Source: Chitinophagales bacterium (lineage in GTDB: Bacteria > Bacteroidota > Bacteroidia > Chitinophagales > UBA8649). From it: a DNA stretch of 64,000 bases. The stretch covers positions 1 through 64,000 of the forward strand of contig JACJYT010000003.1 in assembly GCA_020635975.1 (NCBI GenBank). Direction: 5' to 3'. A program made the translations under genes and the position numbers. Numbering within the stretch: position 1 is the stretch's first letter; every line of letters starts with the position of its first letter. Below are positions 15,485-24,137 of this stretch, one piece after another. A model generated the notes under the pieces. The model was not told the DNA's origin. It worked only from the letters and a program-made list of their open reading frames with translations, and did not search any database.

Positions 15485-17593
15485 ATGTCAAATAGAGATT
15501 TAAAATACACTAGAAATATAGGAATCGCTGCTCACATTGATGCGGGTAAAACCACAACTACTGAGCGTATTTTGTATTATACAGGGGTGACGCACAAAAT
15601 TGGAGAGGTACATGATGGTGCTGCTACTATGGACCACATGGCTCAAGAGCAAGAAAGAGGTATTACCATTACTTCTGCAGCTACCACTGTACAATGGAAT
15701 TACAGAGATCACAAGTATCATATTAATATTATCGATACCCCAGGTCACGTGGATTTCACAGTGGAAGTGAACCGTTCTTTAAGAGTATTAGATGGTTTAG
15801 TTTTCTTGTTTTCTGCAGTGGATGGTGTAGAGCCTCAATCGGAGACTAACTGGCGTTTAGCAGACAATTATAATGTACCTAGAATTGGTTTCGTAAATAA
15901 AATGGACCGTCAAGGTGCTGATTTCTTGAATGTTTGTAATCAAGTTAAAGAGATGCTAGGTAGTCATGCCTTGCCTTTACAAATTCCAATCGGTGCTGAA
16001 GATAGTTTCAAAGGAGTTATAGATTTGATTAACTTCAGAGGAATTGTATGGAACGAAGAAGATCAAGGAATGACATTTAAAGAAGTTCCAATTCCTGCGG
16101 ATATCTTAGACGAAGCAACTACTTATAGAGAGCAATTGCTTGAAGCTGTAGCTGAGTTTAACGATACTTTAATGGAGAAGTATTTTGAAGATCCTGAGTC
16201 TTTAACAGAAAGAGAAATTCTAGATGCTTTAAGAGAAGCTACTATTGGTGGTAAAGTTATCCCAATGATGTGTGGATCATCATTTAAAAATAAAGGTGTT
16301 CAAGCAATGTTAGATATGGTAATGGAAATTTTACCATCTCCTTTGGATGTAGAAGCAATCAAAGGAACTAATCCGGATACAGATAAGGAAGAGAAGAGAA
16401 AGCCAAGTGTGGATGAGCCTTTTGCTGCATTAGCATTTAAAATTGCTACAGATCCATTCGTAGGTCGTTTGTGTTTTACTAGAGCTTATTCTGGTAAGTT
16501 GGAGGCTGGATCTTATGTATTGAACACAAGAACTGGTAAAAAAGAGCGTATTTCAAGAGTATTTGAAATGCACGCTAATACACAAAAGCAAGTTCCTCAT
16601 TTACAAGCAGGAGATATTGCTGCATTAGTTGGTTTCAAAGATATTCGTACAGGAGATACTTTGTGTGATGAGAAATACCCAATCGTATTAGAATCTATGG
16701 ATTTCCCAGATCCAGTAATTGGATTAGCAATTGAACCTAAAACGCAAAGTGATGTAGATAAATTAGGAATGGCTTTGGCTAAATTAGCTGAAGAAGATCC
16801 TACATTCAAAGTTAACTTTGATGAGAATACTGGTCAAACTATTATCAGTGGTATGGGGGAGCTTCACTTAGACATCATCGTAGATCGTTTAAAGAGAGAG
16901 TTTAAGGTAGAGTGTAACCAAGGTGCTCCTCAAGTAAATTATAAGGAGCAAATTTCTCAAACAGTAGAGCATAGAGAAGTTTTCAAAAAGCAATCTGGTG
17001 GTAGAGGTAAATTTGCGGATATCAAATTTGAAATGGGTCCTGTGGAAGATTCTACCAAGCAAGGTCTAGAGTTTGTTAACGATATCTTCGGTGGATCTAT
17101 TCCTAAAGAATTTATTCCTGCAGTAGAGAAAGGTTTCAAAGAAGCCATGAAGAATGGTGTATTAGCTGGTTATGAAATAGACAGCTTAAAGGTTAGATTA
17201 TTCGATGGTTCTTTCCATCAAGTGGATTCTGATGCTTTATCTTTCGAATTAGCTGCTAAGGTAGGTTTCAAAGAAGCTGCTAAAAAAGCTAAGCCTATCA
17301 TCCTTGAGCCAATAATGAAACTAGAAGTTATTACTCCAGAGGAGAATACAGGGGATGTAGTTGGTGATTTAAATAGAAGACGTGGTATCATGGAAGGTAT
17401 GTCTCCAAAAGGTAACGGACAAGTTATTAAGGCTAAAGTTCCTTTATCAGAGATGTTCGGATATGTAACTCAATTGAGAACTATTACTTCAGGTAGAGCA
17501 ACTTCTTCTATGGAGTTCCATAGCTACCAACCAGCTCCAGAAAATATTGCGAAACAAGTTGTAGAAAAGGCAACAGGAAAAGTAACCGCTTAA
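15485..17593 (+). CDS. fusA: Elongation factor G
   Basis: The 702-residue translocation GTPase has G1 AHIDAGKTTTTE, G3 DTPGHVDFT and G4 NKMDRQGADF in order, then domains II-V ending with the SYQPAPENIAKQVV tail. Length is standard. It moves tRNAs and mRNA after peptide transfer and acts in recycling. It follows rpsG by 13 bp and precedes rpsJ by 11 bp. No tuf gene lies between fusA and rpsJ, unlike the enterobacterial order; tuf must be elsewhere. Confidence 0.98.
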   Translation: MSNRDLKYTRNIGIAAHIDAGKTTTTERILYYTGVTHKIGEVHDGAATMDHMAQEQERGITITSAATTVQWNYRDHKYHINIIDTPGHVDFTVEVNRSLRVLDGLVFLFSAVDGVEPQSETNWRLADNYNVPRIGFVNKMDRQGADFLNVCNQVKEMLGSHALPLQIPIGAEDSFKGVIDLINFRGIVWNEEDQGMTFKEVPIPADILDEATTYREQLLEAVAEFNDTLMEKYFEDPESLTEREILDALREATIGGKVIPMMCGSSFKNKGVQAMLDMVMEILPSPLDVEAIKGTNPDTDKEEKRKPSVDEPFAALAFKIATDPFVGRLCFTRAYSGKLEAGSYVLNTRTGKKERISRVFEMHANTQKQVPHLQAGDIAALVGFKDIRTGDTLCDEKYPIVLESMDFPDPVIGLAIEPKTQSDVDKLGMALAKLAEEDPTFKVNFDENTGQTIISGMGELHLDIIVDRLKREFKVECNQGAPQVNYKEQISQTVEHREVFKKQSGGRGKFADIKFEMGPVEDSTKQGLEFVNDIFGGSIPKEFIPAVEKGFKEAMKNGVLAGYEIDSLKVRLFDGSFHQVDSDALSFELAAKVGFKEAAKKAKPIILEPIMKLEVITPEENTGDVVGDLNRRRGIMEGMSPKGNGQVIKAKVPLSEMFGYVTQLRTITSGRATSSMEFHSYQPAPENIAKQVVEKATGKVTA

Positions 17594-17604
17594 TAGTAAA
17601 GAAA

Positions 17605-17910
17605 ATGACACAGAGAATAAGAATTAAGTTGAAATCTTACGATTATAATTTAGTTGATAAATCAGCTGAAAAGATTTACAAAACAGTAAAGAATACTGGA
17701 GCTATTATTAGTGGTCCTATTCCTTTACCTACAAAAAGAAAGGTTTTTAATATTTTGCGTTCACCTCACGTGAATTCAGATTCTAAAGAACAATTCCAAT
17801 TAAAAACATACAAAAGATTATTAGACATTTACAGCTCCAACTCTAAAACAATTGATGCTTTAATGAAGCTTGAATTGCCGAGTGGAGTCGATGTAGAGAT
17901 TAAAGTTTAA
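17605..17910 (+). CDS. rpsJ: 30S ribosomal protein S10
   Basis: A 101-residue S10 beginning MTQRIRIKLKSYDYNLVD, with GPIPLPTKRKVFNILRSPHVN in the extended loop that reaches into the 30S head. In other bacteria it also joins NusB in rRNA antitermination. It starts 11 bp after fusA. The following spacer to rplC (69 bp) is longer than most in this cluster and contains a hairpin. Confidence 0.98.
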   Translation: MTQRIRIKLKSYDYNLVDKSAEKIYKTVKNTGAIISGPIPLPTKRKVFNILRSPHVNSDSKEQFQLKTYKRLLDIYSSNSKTIDALMKLELPSGVDVEIKV

Positions 17911-17913
17911 GCA

Positions 17914-17948
17914 GGAAACCAATGTCCGCCAGCTAGCGGATAAGTTCC
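17914..17948 (+). promoter_or_regulatory. Hairpin in the rpsJ-rplC spacer
   Basis: TCCGC (17925-17929) pairs with GCGGA (17936-17940) around a 6-nt loop, with an outer GGAA (17914-17917)/TTCC (17945-17948) pairing. The rplC start is 32 nt downstream. It has no T-run. It could be a translational control site or a copy of a dispersed GC-rich palindrome. Confidence 0.4.
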
Positions 17949-17979
17949 ATCTGAATTAATTTAAAAAACAAAAGAACAG

Positions 17980-18600
17980 ATGAAAGCGATTTTAGGAAAG
18001 AAAATTGGGATGACTAGCATCTACGATAAGAATGGGGCAAATGTACCATGTACAGTCCTTTCTGTTGGACCATGCCAAGTTACTCAATTAAAGACAGTGG
18101 AAACGGATGGCTATAGTGCCGTTCAGTTAGGATACGGAGAAAGAAAGGAGAAAAACACTCCAAATCCTCTAAAAGGTCATTTTAAAAAGGCCGGTGTAGA
18201 TCCAAAACACAAATTATTTGAGGTAAGAGATTTCAATTATGATAAAGAATTGGGATCAGAAATTACCATGGATATTTTCGAAGAAGGTGAAGAAGTTACT
18301 GTAGTAGGTACATCTAAAGGTAAAGGTTTCCAAGGTGTTGTTAAAAGACACGGATTCCGTGGTGTTGGTATGCAAACGCATGGTCAGCACAATAGAGGAA
18401 GAGCTCCTGGATCTATCGGTGCTTGTTCAACTCCTTCTAGAGTATTTAAAGGTACTCGTATGGGAGGAAGAATGGGAACGGATAGAGTGAAAGTTAAAGG
18501 CCTCAAAATTTTGAAGCTTATTCATGAAGAGAACATAATGGTAGTAAAGGGATGTATCCCTGGACATAAAGGTTCATATATAATTGTGGAGGGTAAATAA
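17980..18600 (+). CDS. rplC: 50S ribosomal protein L3
   Basis: This 206-residue L3 has GKKIGMTSIYD at the N terminus, the central GTSKGKGFQGVVKRHGFRG loop, and QTHGQHNRGRAPGSIGACSTPS, the tip that reaches toward the peptidyl transferase centre. The methylatable Gln of the family is within this region. It is an early assembly protein of the 50S subunit. The 69-bp leader contains a hairpin; rplD begins 1 bp after the stop. Confidence 0.98.
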   Translation: MKAILGKKIGMTSIYDKNGANVPCTVLSVGPCQVTQLKTVETDGYSAVQLGYGERKEKNTPNPLKGHFKKAGVDPKHKLFEVRDFNYDKELGSEITMDIFEEGEEVTVVGTSKGKGFQGVVKRHGFRGVGMQTHGQHNRGRAPGSIGACSTPSRVFKGTRMGGRMGTDRVKVKGLKILKLIHEENIMVVKGCIPGHKGSYIIVEGK

Positions 18601-18601
18601 G

Positions 18602-19216
18602 ATGAAAGTTAAAGTATTAAACGCAGCTGGAAAGGAAACAGGGAGAGAAGTAAATTTACCTGATTCAGTATTTGCTATTGAACCGAATGATCATGCGATT
18701 TACTTAGATGTTAAACAATATCTAGCTAATCAAAGACAAGGAACGCACAAAGCCAAAGAAAGAGCGGAAATTGCTGGCTCAACTAGAAAGATCAGAAAGC
18801 AAAAAGGTTCTGGTGGTGCTCGTTTTGGTAGTATCAAAAGCCCTGTTTTAAGAGGTGGTGGACGTATATTCGGTCCTAGACCAAGAAATTATGGCTTTAA
18901 ATTAAATAAGAAAGTGAAAGCTTTGGCTAGATTTTCTGCCCTAAGCTATAAGGCTAAAGAAAATGCGATTGTGGTGGTTGAAGATTTGAAATTGGATGCA
19001 CCAAAAACACAAACTTTCGTTGGTTTCTTGAAAGGATTAGGAGCGGAGTCTAAAGCATTGTATGTAAATCAAGGTGCTGATAAAAATGTTTTGTTAGCAT
19101 CAAGAAATTACAAAGCTAGCAAAGTAACAGAAGTTAGTAAATTAAACACCTATGAAATATTAAACTGCAACAAATTGCTTATTAGCGAAAGTTCAGTGGA
19201 GTATTTTAGTAAATAA
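18602..19216 (+). CDS. rplD: 50S ribosomal protein L4
   Basis: A 204-residue L4 from the ATG at 18602 (MKVKVLNAAGKETGREV). A longer frame from 18584 overlaps rplC and is not used. The conserved tunnel loop is seen as KQKGSGGARFGSIKSPVLRGGG. In enterobacteria L4 represses its own operon through the S10 leader; the leader here is not of that type. It follows rplC by 1 bp and precedes rplW by 9 bp. Confidence 0.98.
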   Translation: MKVKVLNAAGKETGREVNLPDSVFAIEPNDHAIYLDVKQYLANQRQGTHKAKERAEIAGSTRKIRKQKGSGGARFGSIKSPVLRGGGRIFGPRPRNYGFKLNKKVKALARFSALSYKAKENAIVVVEDLKLDAPKTQTFVGFLKGLGAESKALYVNQGADKNVLLASRNYKASKVTEVSKLNTYEILNCNKLLISESSVEYFSK

Positions 19217-19225
19217 TAAGTAGCC

Positions 19226-19528
19226 ATGAGAGTATTAGAAGATATTTTAGTAAAACCTTTAGTGACTGAGAAGTCGACTGCTACACAAGAGAAAAGTAAT
19301 AGATTTTCTTTTGTTGTAATGAAAGGTGCGAATAAGTTAGAGATTAAGAAGGCGATTGAGACGATGTACGGCGTAAGTGTAGACAAAGTTTGGACACACG
19401 TTATTCCTGCTAAAGCAAAAACTCGTTTTACAAAATCTGGCGTGGCTTCAGGAAGAAAACCAGCATTTAAAAAAGCAATTGTGAGTCTTGTGGAAGGCGA
19501 TACAATTGATTTCTATAGTAACATCTAA
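19226..19528 (+). CDS. rplW: 50S ribosomal protein L23
   Basis: A 100-residue L23 beginning MRVLEDILVKPLVTEKST, with VDKVWTHVIPAKAKTRF in the extended loop. It lies at the tunnel exit and is the docking site for trigger factor and the signal recognition particle. Length and order are standard; rplB follows after 29 bp. Confidence 0.97.
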   Translation: MRVLEDILVKPLVTEKSTATQEKSNRFSFVVMKGANKLEIKKAIETMYGVSVDKVWTHVIPAKAKTRFTKSGVASGRKPAFKKAIVSLVEGDTIDFYSNI

Positions 19529-19557
19529 TAGAAATTTAATCCACAAATTTAACAGAA

Positions 19558-20382
19558 ATGGGAGTTAGAAAATTTAAACCGGTTACACCCGGTACACGTT
19601 TTAGAGTTGGAAGTGATTTCGCGGAAATCACTACATCTACGCCTGAAAAATCTTTATTGCTAACATTGAGCAAAAAGGGTGGTAGAAATTCCAATGGTAG
19701 AATCACAACCAAACACAGAGGTGGTGGGTCTAAAAGAAAATACCGTATTATTGACTTTAAAAGAGATAAGCAAGGAATGGCTGGAGAAGTACTTAGTATT
19801 GAGTATGATCCAAACAGAACAGCGCGTATAGCTCTTCTTCAATATGAAGATGGCGAAAAGCGTTATATTATCGCTCCAAATGGTTTGGCGGTAGGAGCGA
19901 AGTTGTTCTCAGGTGAAGGTGCTAGTCCAGAACTTGGAAATGCTATGTATCTTTCGGATATTCCTTTAGGTTCAATAATTCACAATATTGAAATGCAACC
20001 TGGTAAGGGCGCACAAATTGCTAGAAGTGCTGGTTCTTATGCCCAGTTAACTGCTAGAGAAGGAAAATATGCAACTTTAAAATTACCTTCTGGTGAAACT
20101 AGAATGATTTTAAAGACTTGTCTTGCTGTTATCGGTTCAGTTTCTAACGCGGATCATAATTTAACAAGATTAGGTAAAGCAGGTAGAAAGAGATGGTTAG
20201 GAATTCGTCCTCATACAAGAGGTGTGGTTATGAACCCTGTAGATCACCCAATGGGTGGTGGTGAAGGACGTCAGTCTGGTGGTCACCCTCGTTCTAGAAC
20301 TGGTGTTTATGCCAAAGGTTTGAAAACTAGAGATAAGAAGAAATCATCGAATAGATTAATTATTAGCAAGCGTAAAAAATAG
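19558..20382 (+). CDS. rplB: 50S ribosomal protein L2
   Basis: The 274-residue L2 shows TTKHRGGGSKRKYRIIDF, the OB-fold and SH3-like domains, and the conserved MNPVDHPMGGGEGR loop with the histidine near the peptidyl transferase centre. It is needed for subunit joining and tRNA binding. Its ATG follows rplW by 29 bp; rpsS begins 2 bp after its stop. Confidence 0.98.
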   Translation: MGVRKFKPVTPGTRFRVGSDFAEITTSTPEKSLLLTLSKKGGRNSNGRITTKHRGGGSKRKYRIIDFKRDKQGMAGEVLSIEYDPNRTARIALLQYEDGEKRYIIAPNGLAVGAKLFSGEGASPELGNAMYLSDIPLGSIIHNIEMQPGKGAQIARSAGSYAQLTAREGKYATLKLPSGETRMILKTCLAVIGSVSNADHNLTRLGKAGRKRWLGIRPHTRGVVMNPVDHPMGGGEGRQSGGHPRSRTGVYAKGLKTRDKKKSSNRLIISKRKK

Positions 20383-20384
20383 AT

Positions 20385-20654
20385 ATGGCACGTTCAATTA
20401 AAAAAGGTCCTTACATTGCACATCACTTACTTAAAAAAATTGATGTTCAAAATGAATCGGAAAGAAAAACGGTAATCAAAACATGGTCAAGATCAAGTAT
20501 GATTATTCCGGATATGGTAGGCCATACTATTGCTGTTCATAATGGCAACAAGTTTATTCCTGTGTATGTAACAGAGAATATGGTGGGTCATAAGTTAGGA
20601 GAGTTTTCTCCAACTAGAACTTTCAAAGGACATTCATCTAAGAAAATTAGATAG
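20385..20654 (+). CDS. rpsS: 30S ribosomal protein S19
   Basis: An 89-residue S19 (MARSIKKGPYIAHHLLKKI) with TWSRSSMIIPDMVGHTIAVHNG and the GHKLGEFSPTRTFKGH tail. It forms a head complex with S13 and contacts the A-site tRNA. It is of standard length, 2 bp after rplB and 34 bp before rplV. Confidence 0.98.
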   Translation: MARSIKKGPYIAHHLLKKIDVQNESERKTVIKTWSRSSMIIPDMVGHTIAVHNGNKFIPVYVTENMVGHKLGEFSPTRTFKGHSSKKIR

Positions 20655-20688
20655 GTCTAGATTAGCTAATTAAAGTAAAAAGATTATC

Positions 20689-21051
20689 ATGGAAGCGGTA
20701 GCAAAATTGAGAAATAACCCGACGTCAACAAGAAAGACGCGTTTAGTTATAGATATGATTAGAGGTCTTGAAGTTAATGAGGCTTTAAACATATTGAAAT
20801 TTACAAAGAAGGAGTCGGCTCCGAAAATTGAAAAATTGCTTATTTCAGCAATTAACAATTGGGGACAAAAGAATGAGGCAGCTCCTGAAGATAGTTCTTT
20901 AGTGGTGAAGTCTTGTTGGGTTGATGGCGGTAAAATGTTAAAGCGTTTTCGTCCAGCTCCTCAAGGTAGAGCACATAGAATTAGAAAGAGATCGAATCAT
21001 ATCACGCTAGTGGTGGATACGAAAGAAGTAGCAACGAAAGCTGCGAAATAG
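20689..21051 (+). CDS. rplV: 50S ribosomal protein L22
   Basis: A 120-residue L22 beginning MEAVAKLRNNPTSTRKTRLV, with the GGKMLKRFRPAPQGRAHRIRKR beta-hairpin region that lines the exit tunnel near the macrolide site. A stop codon lies 18 nt upstream in frame, so the start is fixed. It is the last gene before an intrinsic terminator at 21078-21106, making it the end of the promoter-proximal ribosomal transcription unit. Confidence 0.97.
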   Translation: MEAVAKLRNNPTSTRKTRLVIDMIRGLEVNEALNILKFTKKESAPKIEKLLISAINNWGQKNEAAPEDSSLVVKSCWVDGGKMLKRFRPAPQGRAHRIRKRSNHITLVVDTKEVATKAAK

Positions 21052-21077
21052 AAAAATTTAGTAAACTAAATAAAAGG

Positions 21078-21106
21078 ATGCCTGCCTTATAGCGGGCATT
21101 TTTTTT
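21078..21106 (+). terminator. Intrinsic terminator between rplV and rpsC
   Basis: ATGCCTGC (21078-21085) pairs with GCGGGCAT (21092-21099) over 8 bp (one G-T pair) around the loop CTTATA. Eight Ts follow at 21099-21106. It lies 27 bp after the rplV stop. Confidence 0.85.
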
Positions 21107-21198
21107 GGATAAAAAATATTTCAACATTGAAATTGATAGTGCAGAGAAAAAAATACAAAAAAAATTAACGAAGGGTTTATTATTCAAAATAAATTCCC

Positions 21199-21206
21199 TA
21201 CATTTG
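21199..21206 (+). promoter_or_regulatory. Promoter for the rpsC-rplQ transcription unit
   Basis: TACATTTG is a perfect -7 box; TTTA at 21176-21179 is a plausible -33 element at 19 bp. The rpsC ATG is 42 nt downstream. Together with the terminator at 21078-21106 it restarts transcription inside the S10 cluster. Confidence 0.65.
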
Positions 21207-21248
21207 CACTCCAATTTTATAGAAGCGTTTCAAAATAGAACGAAATTA

Positions 21249-21947
21249 ATGGGACAAAAAATTAATCCAATATCGAATAGATTAGGTATCATCAGAGGAT
21301 GGGATTCTAATTGGTTTGCAGACAAAGAAGCTGGTAAGAAACTAGTGGAAGATGAGAAAATACGTGAGTATTTAAGAGCTCGTATTAACAAAGGTGGTTT
21401 GTCAAAAATCATCATTGAAAGAACTCTTAAGAGAATTACTGTTACGGTGCATACATCTAGACCAGGAATTATTATCGGAAGAGGTGGTACTGAAGTAGAT
21501 AAGATTAAGGAGGAGCTAAAAAAACTAACAGGAAAAGAAGTTCAAATTAATATTGTTGAAATTCGTAGACCTGAGCTAGATGCTGCTATTGTAGCTGAAA
21601 GTGTTGCTAAACAATTAGAAGGTCGTGTTAATTTTAGAAGAGCTGTTAAGATGGCAATTGCTTCTACCATGAGAATGGGTGCGCAAGGAATTAAGGTTCG
21701 TTGTTCAGGTCGTTTAGGTGGTGCGGAGATGGCAAGAGCTGAAGAATATAAGCAAGGAAGAACGCCTCTTCAAACTCTTAGAGCGGATATTGATTATGCA
21801 TTGGTTGAAGCTTTAACAATCTATGGTAAGATTGGTGTGAAAGTATGGATTTGTAAAGGTGAAGTACTAGGAAAGAGAGATTTATCTCCTAATGTTGGTG
21901 ATCCTGCTCAAAAGAAACAAAAAAGAAAATTTGCTAAGCGTAAATAA
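21249..21947 (+). CDS. rpsC: 30S ribosomal protein S3
   Basis: The 232-residue S3 begins MGQKINPISNRLGIIRGWDS. A longer open frame from 21105 runs through the promoter and terminator tail and is not used. The KH domain contains GIIIGRGGTEVDKIKEEL, and the C-terminal domain has GRLGGAEMARAEEYKQGR. S3 lies at the mRNA entry tunnel and contributes to helicase activity. It is the first gene after the internal promoter; rplP starts 6 bp after it. Confidence 0.98.
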   Translation: MGQKINPISNRLGIIRGWDSNWFADKEAGKKLVEDEKIREYLRARINKGGLSKIIIERTLKRITVTVHTSRPGIIIGRGGTEVDKIKEELKKLTGKEVQINIVEIRRPELDAAIVAESVAKQLEGRVNFRRAVKMAIASTMRMGAQGIKVRCSGRLGGAEMARAEEYKQGRTPLQTLRADIDYALVEALTIYGKIGVKVWICKGEVLGKRDLSPNVGDPAQKKQKRKFAKRK

Positions 21948-21953
21948 GATAAG

Positions 21954-22376
21954 ATGTTATTACCTAAAAGAGTAAAATATAGAAAACAGCAGAAGGGTAA
22001 AATGAAAGGTAACTCGGGTAGAGGTACGGAAGTTTCATTTGGTTCTTTTGGATTAAAATCTTTAGATTCTAGTTGGATTACTAACCGTCAGATTGAGGCG
22101 GCAAGGATTGCTGTTAACAGATATATGAAAAGAGAAGGAAAAGTTTGGATTAGAATTTTTCCAGATAAGCCATACACAAGCAAGCCTCTAGAGGTGAGAA
22201 TGGGTAAAGGTAAAGGTGCTCCAGAAGGTTGGGTATCTGTTGTTAAAGCAGGTAGAATCATGTTTGAAGTGGATGGTGTTTCTTCTGAAATTGCAAAGGA
22301 AGCCTTGAGACTTGCAGCACAAAAATTACCGGTTCAAACAAAAGTAGTAACAAGAAGAGATTACGTAGAAGCCTAA
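21954..22376 (+). CDS. rplP: 50S ribosomal protein L16
   Basis: A 140-residue L16 (MLLPKRVKYRKQQKGKMKG) with FGSFGLKSLDSSWITNRQIE and RMGKGKGAPEGWVSVVKAGR. The Arg in the RMGKGKG stretch is at the position hydroxylated in some bacteria. L16 helps shape the A site of the 50S subunit. Standard length and order. Confidence 0.98.
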   Translation: MLLPKRVKYRKQQKGKMKGNSGRGTEVSFGSFGLKSLDSSWITNRQIEAARIAVNRYMKREGKVWIRIFPDKPYTSKPLEVRMGKGKGAPEGWVSVVKAGRIMFEVDGVSSEIAKEALRLAAQKLPVQTKVVTRRDYVEA

Positions 22377-22388
22377 ATTATATTAGCT

Positions 22389-22598
22389 ATGGCATTGAAT
22401 AGAGAAGATATCGTACAACTAAGCACGGAAGAGTTGTTAGAGAAAAGTAGAGATACGAAAGTTCTACTTAAAAAAATGGAGTTTAATCATGCAATTTCCG
22501 CTATAGAAAATCCTATGCAGATCAGAGCGATGAGAAGAGATGTTGCAAGATTGTTAACAGAATTGAGAAGTAGAGAATTGAATAATTCTGAAAACTAA
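22389..22598 (+). CDS. rpmC: 50S ribosomal protein L29
   Basis: A 69-residue two-helix L29 containing STEELLEKSRDTKVLLKKM and NPMQIRAMRRDVARLLTEL. It is located near the tunnel exit beside L23. It starts 12 bp after rplP and ends 8 bp before rpsQ. Confidence 0.96.
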   Translation: MALNREDIVQLSTEELLEKSRDTKVLLKKMEFNHAISAIENPMQIRAMRRDVARLLTELRSRELNNSEN

Positions 22599-22606
22599 TA
22601 GATCAG

Positions 22607-22870
22607 ATGGAAAGCGTAGAAAGAAAATTAAGAAAGACAAGAACAGGCGTTGTTACTAGTAACAAAATGCAAAAAACAATTACTGTATCTGTTGAAAGAA
22701 AAGTAATTCACCCTATTTATGGTAAGTTTCTAAAGCATACTAAAAAGTATACTGCACATGATGAAACGAACGAATGTAATGAAGGTGATTTAGTTAAGAT
22801 CATGGAAACCAAACCTCTTAGTAAGAATAAGAGATGGAGATTAGTTGAAATTATAGAAAGAGCTAAATAA
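22607..22870 (+). CDS. rpsQ: 30S ribosomal protein S17
   Basis: An 87-residue OB-fold protein with RTGVVTSNKMQKTITVSVER and KYTAHDETNECNEGDLVKI, as in S17. It is a primary 16S rRNA binding protein of the body. It ends 1 bp before the rplN start. Confidence 0.97.
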   Translation: MESVERKLRKTRTGVVTSNKMQKTITVSVERKVIHPIYGKFLKHTKKYTAHDETNECNEGDLVKIMETKPLSKNKRWRLVEIIERAK

Positions 22871-22871
22871 G

Positions 22872-23240
22872 ATGTTACAACAGGAATCAAGAGCAGGTGT
22901 AGCTGATAACAGCGGAGCCAAAGAAATTTTAGTAATTAAGGTACTAGGTGGATCTAAAAGAAGATATGCCTCTATCGGCGATAAAGTTGTTGTTAGTGTG
23001 AAGAAGGCATTGCCTAATGGAAACGCTAAAAAAGGAACTGTTCATAAAGCTGTAGTTGTAAGGACCAAGAAAGCTATTAAGAGAAAAGATGGTTCTCATA
23101 TTCGTTTTGATGATAACGCAGTGGTGTTATTGAATGCTCAAGAAGAAATGAGAGGAACACGTATTTTTGGCCCTGTTGCTCGTGAATTGAGAGATAGAGA
23201 TTTTATGAAGATTGTTTCATTAGCACCAGAGGTATTATAA
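22872..23240 (+). CDS. rplN: 50S ribosomal protein L14
   Basis: A 122-residue L14 beginning MLQQESRAGVADNSGAKEIL, with RIFGPVARELRDRDFMKIVSLAPEVL at the end (tip of the conserved C terminus). It forms part of the subunit interface and is the docking site of RsfS in other bacteria. Standard length; rplX follows after 10 bp. Confidence 0.98.
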   Translation: MLQQESRAGVADNSGAKEILVIKVLGGSKRRYASIGDKVVVSVKKALPNGNAKKGTVHKAVVVRTKKAIKRKDGSHIRFDDNAVVLLNAQEEMRGTRIFGPVARELRDRDFMKIVSLAPEVL

Positions 23241-23250
23241 TTTTAAGAAG

Positions 23251-23583
23251 ATGAGTAATAATAGATTCGAACCTAAATTTAAAGTGAAGAAAGGCGATAC
23301 AGTTATTGTATTGACTGGAAACGATAAAGGTAAAACAGGTAAAGTACTTTCTGTTTTAACAAAAACATCTAAGGTATTTGTAGAAGGTGTAGCTATGATT
23401 AAAAAGCACCAAAAACCAGATGCAAAAAATCCCGATGGTGGAATTATTGAAAAGGAAGCCCCTATTCATATCTCGAATGTGTCTCTTATAGATCCTAAAT
23501 CAGGAAAAGCTACAAGAGTTGCAATCAAAAGAGAAAACGGAAATGTTCAAAGAATTGCTAAGAAATCTGGAGAAGTAATTTAA
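23251..23583 (+). CDS. rplX: 50S ribosomal protein L24
   Basis: A 110-residue L24 with a KOW motif (VKKGDTVIVLTGNDKGKTGK) and the VEGVAMIKKHQKP strand. It starts 50S assembly by binding the 5' end of 23S rRNA. It has no unusual feature. Its stop is followed 2 bp later by rplE. Confidence 0.97.
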   Translation: MSNNRFEPKFKVKKGDTVIVLTGNDKGKTGKVLSVLTKTSKVFVEGVAMIKKHQKPDAKNPDGGIIEKEAPIHISNVSLIDPKSGKATRVAIKRENGNVQRIAKKSGEVI

Positions 23584-23585
23584 TT

Positions 23586-24134
23586 ATGAGTTATATACCA
23601 CGTTTACAAAAGAAGTATATAGAGGAAGTTGTTCCTGCCTTAATGGAGAAGTACAACTATTCATCTATCATGGCTGTGCCTAAATTAGTTAAGATTAGCT
23701 TAAATCAAGGTGTTAATGGCGCAACTAGCGACAAGAAGCTTGTAGATATCGCTGTTAAAGAAATGACAGAGATTACTGGTCAGAAAGCGGTAGCTACCTT
23801 GTCTAAAAAGGCAATCTCTAACTTCAAACTAAGAGAAGACATGCCGATTGGGGCAAAAGTTACTCTTAGAAGAGAGAGAATGTTTGAGTTTTTGGATCGA
23901 TTAATGGCAGTTGCTTTACCAAGGGTAAGAGATTTTCAAGGCATTAATAATAAAGGCTTTGATGGTCGTGGAAATTATAACTTCGGTATTACCGAGCAAA
24001 TTATTTTCCCTGAAATTGATATTGATAAGGTAAATAGAATTGGTGGTTTCAACATCACTTTCGTGACTACTGCGAAAACAGATCAGGAAGCGATGGAATT
24101 GTTGAAATTATTAGGTATGCCGTTTAAAAAATAA
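23586..24134 (+). CDS. rplE: 50S ribosomal protein L5
   Basis: A 182-residue L5 with VPKLVKISLNQGVNGA, KVTLRRERMFEFLDRL and FGITEQIIFPEIDIDKV. It binds 5S rRNA and contacts the P-site tRNA and S13. Length and place in the spc group are standard. Confidence 0.98.
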   Translation: MSYIPRLQKKYIEEVVPALMEKYNYSSIMAVPKLVKISLNQGVNGATSDKKLVDIAVKEMTEITGQKAVATLSKKAISNFKLREDMPIGAKVTLRRERMFEFLDRLMAVALPRVRDFQGINNKGFDGRGNYNFGITEQIIFPEIDIDKVNRIGGFNITFVTTAKTDQEAMELLKLLGMPFKK

Positions 24135-24137
24135 GAT

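Noticed and set aside
20689..20700. Apparent N-terminal shortening of L22
   Set aside because: The start matches the short form in Escherichia coli, and an in-frame stop lies just upstream, so it is normal.
21105..21248. 48-residue extension upstream of S3
   Set aside because: It starts in the terminator T-run and crosses the promoter; S3 begins MGQKINP at 21249.
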